This document shows, piece by piece, positions 61,693 through 64,000 of a stretch of 64,000 bases of DNA (position 1 is the stretch's first letter; every line of letters starts with the position of its first letter). Both the position numbers and the translations under genes were made by a program. The notes beneath the pieces are model-generated. The model was given only the letters and a program-made list of their open reading frames with translations. It did not search any database and was not told where the DNA came from. Source of the stretch: Mesorhizobium sp. Z1-4 (GTDB lineage: Bacteria; Pseudomonadota; Alphaproteobacteria; Rhizobiales; Rhizobiaceae); NCBI RefSeq assembly GCF_004000235.1, contig NZ_RCIO01000001.1, positions 1,178,400-1,242,399 of the forward strand, read 5' to 3'.

Positions 61693-63396
61693 ATGTCACA
61701 ATCCAACCCCACCCGCGACGATTTCGCGTCGCTGCTCGACGAGTCGTTTTCGGAAGACCATTCCGCAGAAGGCTCCGTCGTCAAAGGCCTGATCACCGCG
61801 ATCGAAAAAGACATGGCCATCATCGATGTCGGCCTCAAGGTCGAAGGTCGTGTTGCGCTCAAGGAGTTCGGCTCCAGCGCCAAAGAACTGAAGGCCGGCG
61901 ACGAAGTCGAGATTTATGTCGAGCGCATCGAGAACGCACTCGGTGAAGCCGTTCTGTCGCGCGAAAAAGCACGCCGCGAGGAGAGCTGGGTCAAGCTCGA
62001 AGCCAAGTTCAACAATGGCGAACGCGTCGAAGGCATCATCTTCAATCAGGTCAAGGGCGGTTTCACCGTCGATCTGGACGGCGCCGTGGCGTTCCTGCCG
62101 CGCAGCCAGGTCGACATCCGGCCGATCCGCGACGTCACCCCGCTGATGCACAACCCGCAGCCGTTCGAAATCCTCAAGATGGACCGCCGCCGCGGCAACA
62201 TCGTGGTTTCGCGCCGCACCGTGCTCGAGGAAAGCCGCGCCGAGCAGCGCTCGGAAATCGTGCAGAACCTCGAAGAGGGCCAGGTGGTCGACGGCGTGGT
62301 CAAGAACATCACCGACTACGGTGCGTTCGTCGACCTCGGCGGCATCGACGGCCTGCTGCATGTCACCGACATGGCATGGCGCCGCGTCAACCACCCGACC
62401 GAAATCCTGTCCATCGGCCAGACGGTCAAGGTGCAGATCATCCGCATCAACCAGGAAACCCATCGTATCTCGCTCGGCATGAAGCAGCTCGAGAAAGATC
62501 CGTGGGAAGGCATCGGCGGCAAGTATCCGATCGGCAAGCGCGTCGGCGGCAAGGTGACCAACATCACCGACTACGGCGCATTCGTCGAGCTGGAGCCAGG
62601 CATCGAAGGCCTGATCCACGTTTCGGAAATGTCCTGGACGAAAAAGAACGTCCATCCGGGCAAGATCCTGTCGACGACCCAGGAAGTCGATGTGGTCGTG
62701 CTCGAGGTCGACCCTCAGAAGCGCCGCATCTCGCTTGGTCTCAAGCAGACGCTCGACAATCCGTGGGAAGCCTTCGCCAACAGCCACCCGGCAGGGTCGG
62801 TTGTCGAAGGCGAGGTCAAGAACAAGACCGAGTTCGGTCTGTTCATCGGCCTCGACGGCGATGTGGACGGCATGGTCCATCTCTCCGATCTCGACTGGAA
62901 CCGTCCGGGCGAGCAGGTGATGGAAGAGTACAATCGCGGCGACATGGTTCAGGCACAGGTGCTTGACGTCGACGTGGAGAAAGAGCGCATCTCGCTCGGC
63001 ATCAAGCAGCTCGGCCAGGATTCGGTCGGCGCGGCGGCTGCCTCGGGCGAACTGCGCAAGAACGCAGTGGTCACGGCGGAAGTCTTGGCGGTGAAGGATG
63101 GTGGGCTTGAGGTCAAGCTCGTCGACCATGACATGGAAACCTTCATCAAGCGTTCGGACCTTTCCCGCGACCGCGACGAGCAGCGTCCGGAGCGTTTCGC
63201 GGTCGGCCAGAAGGTCGATGCCCGCGTGACCACCTTCGACAAGAAGACGCGCCGCATCACGGTCTCGATCAAGGCTCTGGAAATCGCTGAAGAGAAGGAA
63301 GCGGTCGCGCAGTTCGGTTCAACCGACTCCGGCGCTTCGCTGGGCGACATTCTGGGCGCCGCGCTCAAGAAGCAGGGCGACAAAGAAGAGAAGTAG
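61693..63396 (+). CDS. rpsA: 30S ribosomal protein S1
   Basis: A 567-residue protein that binds mRNA for the small ribosomal subunit. Six S1 domains can be followed: the first two bind the ribosome, and domains 3 to 6 bind RNA, with repeated motifs such as GVVKNITDYGAFVDLGGIDG, GKVTNITDYGAFVELEPGIE and GEVKNKTEFGLFIGLDGDVD. Length and order match alphaproteobacterial S1. ATG at 61693 has CCAGGAG. It lies behind cmk; a strong terminator follows at 63426. Confidence 0.98.
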   Translation: MSQSNPTRDDFASLLDESFSEDHSAEGSVVKGLITAIEKDMAIIDVGLKVEGRVALKEFGSSAKELKAGDEVEIYVERIENALGEAVLSREKARREESWVKLEAKFNNGERVEGIIFNQVKGGFTVDLDGAVAFLPRSQVDIRPIRDVTPLMHNPQPFEILKMDRRRGNIVVSRRTVLEESRAEQRSEIVQNLEEGQVVDGVVKNITDYGAFVDLGGIDGLLHVTDMAWRRVNHPTEILSIGQTVKVQIIRINQETHRISLGMKQLEKDPWEGIGGKYPIGKRVGGKVTNITDYGAFVELEPGIEGLIHVSEMSWTKKNVHPGKILSTTQEVDVVVLEVDPQKRRISLGLKQTLDNPWEAFANSHPAGSVVEGEVKNKTEFGLFIGLDGDVDGMVHLSDLDWNRPGEQVMEEYNRGDMVQAQVLDVDVEKERISLGIKQLGQDSVGAAAASGELRKNAVVTAEVLAVKDGGLEVKLVDHDMETFIKRSDLSRDRDEQRPERFAVGQKVDARVTTFDKKTRRITVSIKALEIAEEKEAVAQFGSTDSGASLGDILGAALKKQGDKEEK

Positions 63397-63425
63397 TCTC
63401 CTCCCGCTTACTGCCTGAAAGACAG

Positions 63426-63456
63426 AACCCCGCCGGAGCGATCCGGCGGGGTTTTT
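63426..63456 (+). terminator. Intrinsic terminator of rpsA
   Basis: A perfect 12-bp stem AACCCCGCCGGA / TCCGGCGGGGTT with a GCGA tetraloop, followed by TTT (63454-63456) to complete a five-T tract. It is 29 bases after the rpsA stop. The mirror-image A-tract is too weak for the leftward zinT transcript. Confidence 0.93.
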
Positions 63457-63495
63457 CGTTGGAGGAGCGATAACTCCGCTATCAGCCACGTCGGA

Positions 63496-64000
63496 TCAGT
63501 GAGCCAGCATCTCGTCCACGATCTGCTCGACGCTTAGATCGGCCGGATAATAGGTTGGCCAATTCGTCAGTTCCTCCAGAAGCCCGGCGCGGTCGTCACC
63601 CCAATAGAGGTGGTAGTGACCGGCAGCGCCCGGCGCGATTTTGTGATCGCTGAATTGAATGTATTGCGGGGCGCCCGGATCGCCGTCCGCCTTCTTGAAG
63701 ATGAACCGCACGCCGCGGTTGCCCTTCTTGTAGGTCAGGATCTCATAACCGTCGCTGGCATAACGAGCTTTGAGCGGCCTGCCTTCCTCGTAGAAGGTCA
63801 GGGTGTCGCCGTCGATGGTAATGCGCTCGACGTTTGTCCGGTAGCCGGTCTCATAGTAGGCTTTGTATTCGGCGGCCGTACGGTCGCCGTTTTGGGCCTT
63901 CTTCTCCATCACCGGGTCGAGCGTACCGTCCTGCAGATAGGGGTAAACCGACTGCCAGTCGCCTTCCCAGTCCGCCAGGGTCCGGTGCTTGATCTGGTCG
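63496..64000 (-). CDS. zinT: ZinT-family metal-binding protein, cut by the window edge
   Basis: The C-terminal 167 or so residues of a periplasmic metal-binding protein of the ZinT/YodA family. DWEGDWQSVYPYLQDG is seen at the window edge, then RTAAEYKAYYETGY, PQYIQFSDHKIAPGAAGHYHLYWG with the zinc histidines, and WPTYYPADLSVEQIVDEMLAH at the end, matching ZinT well. The N-terminus, including the signal peptide, lies beyond base 64000, so the sequence there is unread. ZinT is usually zinc-starvation regulated. It converges on rpsA. Confidence 0.93.
   Translation of the reverse strand, partial: DQIKHRTLADWEGDWQSVYPYLQDGTLDPVMEKKAQNGDRTAAEYKAYYETGYRTNVERITIDGDTLTFYEEGRPLKARYASDGYEILTYKKGNRGVRFIFKKADGDPGAPQYIQFSDHKIAPGAAGHYHLYWGDDRAGLLEELTNWPTYYPADLSVEQIVDEMLAH

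Noticed and set aside
1-64000. CRISPR arrays, phage genes, insertion sequences, polyketide or peptide-synthetase clusters, or a defence island.
   Set aside because: None are visible. The only selfish-element traces are one toxin-antitoxin pair and two intergenic repeats.

Overview
The window is GC-rich, gene-dense chromosomal DNA with the gene content of an alphaproteobacterium, most likely of the order Hyphomicrobiales (rhizobia and relatives, Phyllobacteriaceae-like). Supporting points are the long DCD-type dCTP deaminase, the cmk-rpsA arrangement, the NAGGN osmolyte operon, DctB/DctD control of a TRAP transporter, membrane proteins of the DUF6460 type, and GC-rich intergenic mosaic repeats of a kind common in rhizobial genomes. 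I cannot name the species from sequence alone. I see no phage, plasmid, insertion sequence or CRISPR array.

Layout. 1-8.4 kb: dCTP deaminase, a small cytochrome c, then a DctB/DctD two-component pair followed by a TRAP transporter (dctP-Q-M) behind a near-consensus sigma-54 promoter. 8.5-18 kb: a zinc-ribbon membrane protein, a voltage-gated-type ion channel, tRNA-Gly(CCC), a TadG-like von Willebrand protein, an AT-rich intergenic stretch, a histone-deacetylase-family hydrolase, a MATE exporter, pyrD, and several small envelope proteins. 17.5-22.3 kb: a LuxR-type response regulator converging on a very large hybrid kinase with a sodium/solute symporter domain, then mscL. 22.4-29 kb: an aminotransferase, a MarR regulator, and the divergently transcribed three-gene NAGGN (N-acetylglutaminylglutamine amide) operon. 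29-36 kb: an RND/MMPL exporter with a probable CTG start, two L,D-transpeptidases, a small lipoprotein, a betaine-type ABC binding protein and a GMC oxidoreductase. 36-41 kb: a MerR regulator with its operator and divergent MFS exporter, a periplasmic ankyrin protein, tRNA-Ser(GGA), and msrA.

41-53 kb is a nucleoside uptake and salvage region: a BMP-type nucleoside-binding protein, the matching ABC ATPase and two permeases, cytidine deaminase, purine nucleoside phosphorylase, pyrimidine nucleoside phosphorylase, uracil phosphoribosyltransferase and adenosine deaminase. Two mosaic repeats flank cdd and the purine phosphorylase gene. 53-57.4 kb: ubiE, ubiB and coaBC, with a FitAB/VapBC-type toxin-antitoxin pair wedged between ubiB and coaBC. 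57.4-64 kb: a 1-Cys peroxiredoxin, a membrane-anchored LuxR protein, a PepSY protein, a class 2 polyphosphate kinase, a double-CDGSH iron-sulfur protein, cmk, rpsA, and the edge-truncated zinT.

Several genes share an osmotic-stress theme (mscL, the NAGGN operon, a betaine-type binding protein coupled to a murein transpeptidase, a choline-dehydrogenase-like enzyme). No wholly new multi-gene system stands out. The most interesting signals are regulatory or architectural: the toxin-antitoxin promoter whose -35 box contains the ubiB stop codon, the MarR-NAGGN divergent control region, the CTG start, the symporter-kinase/LuxR pair, and the repeats inside the salvage locus.
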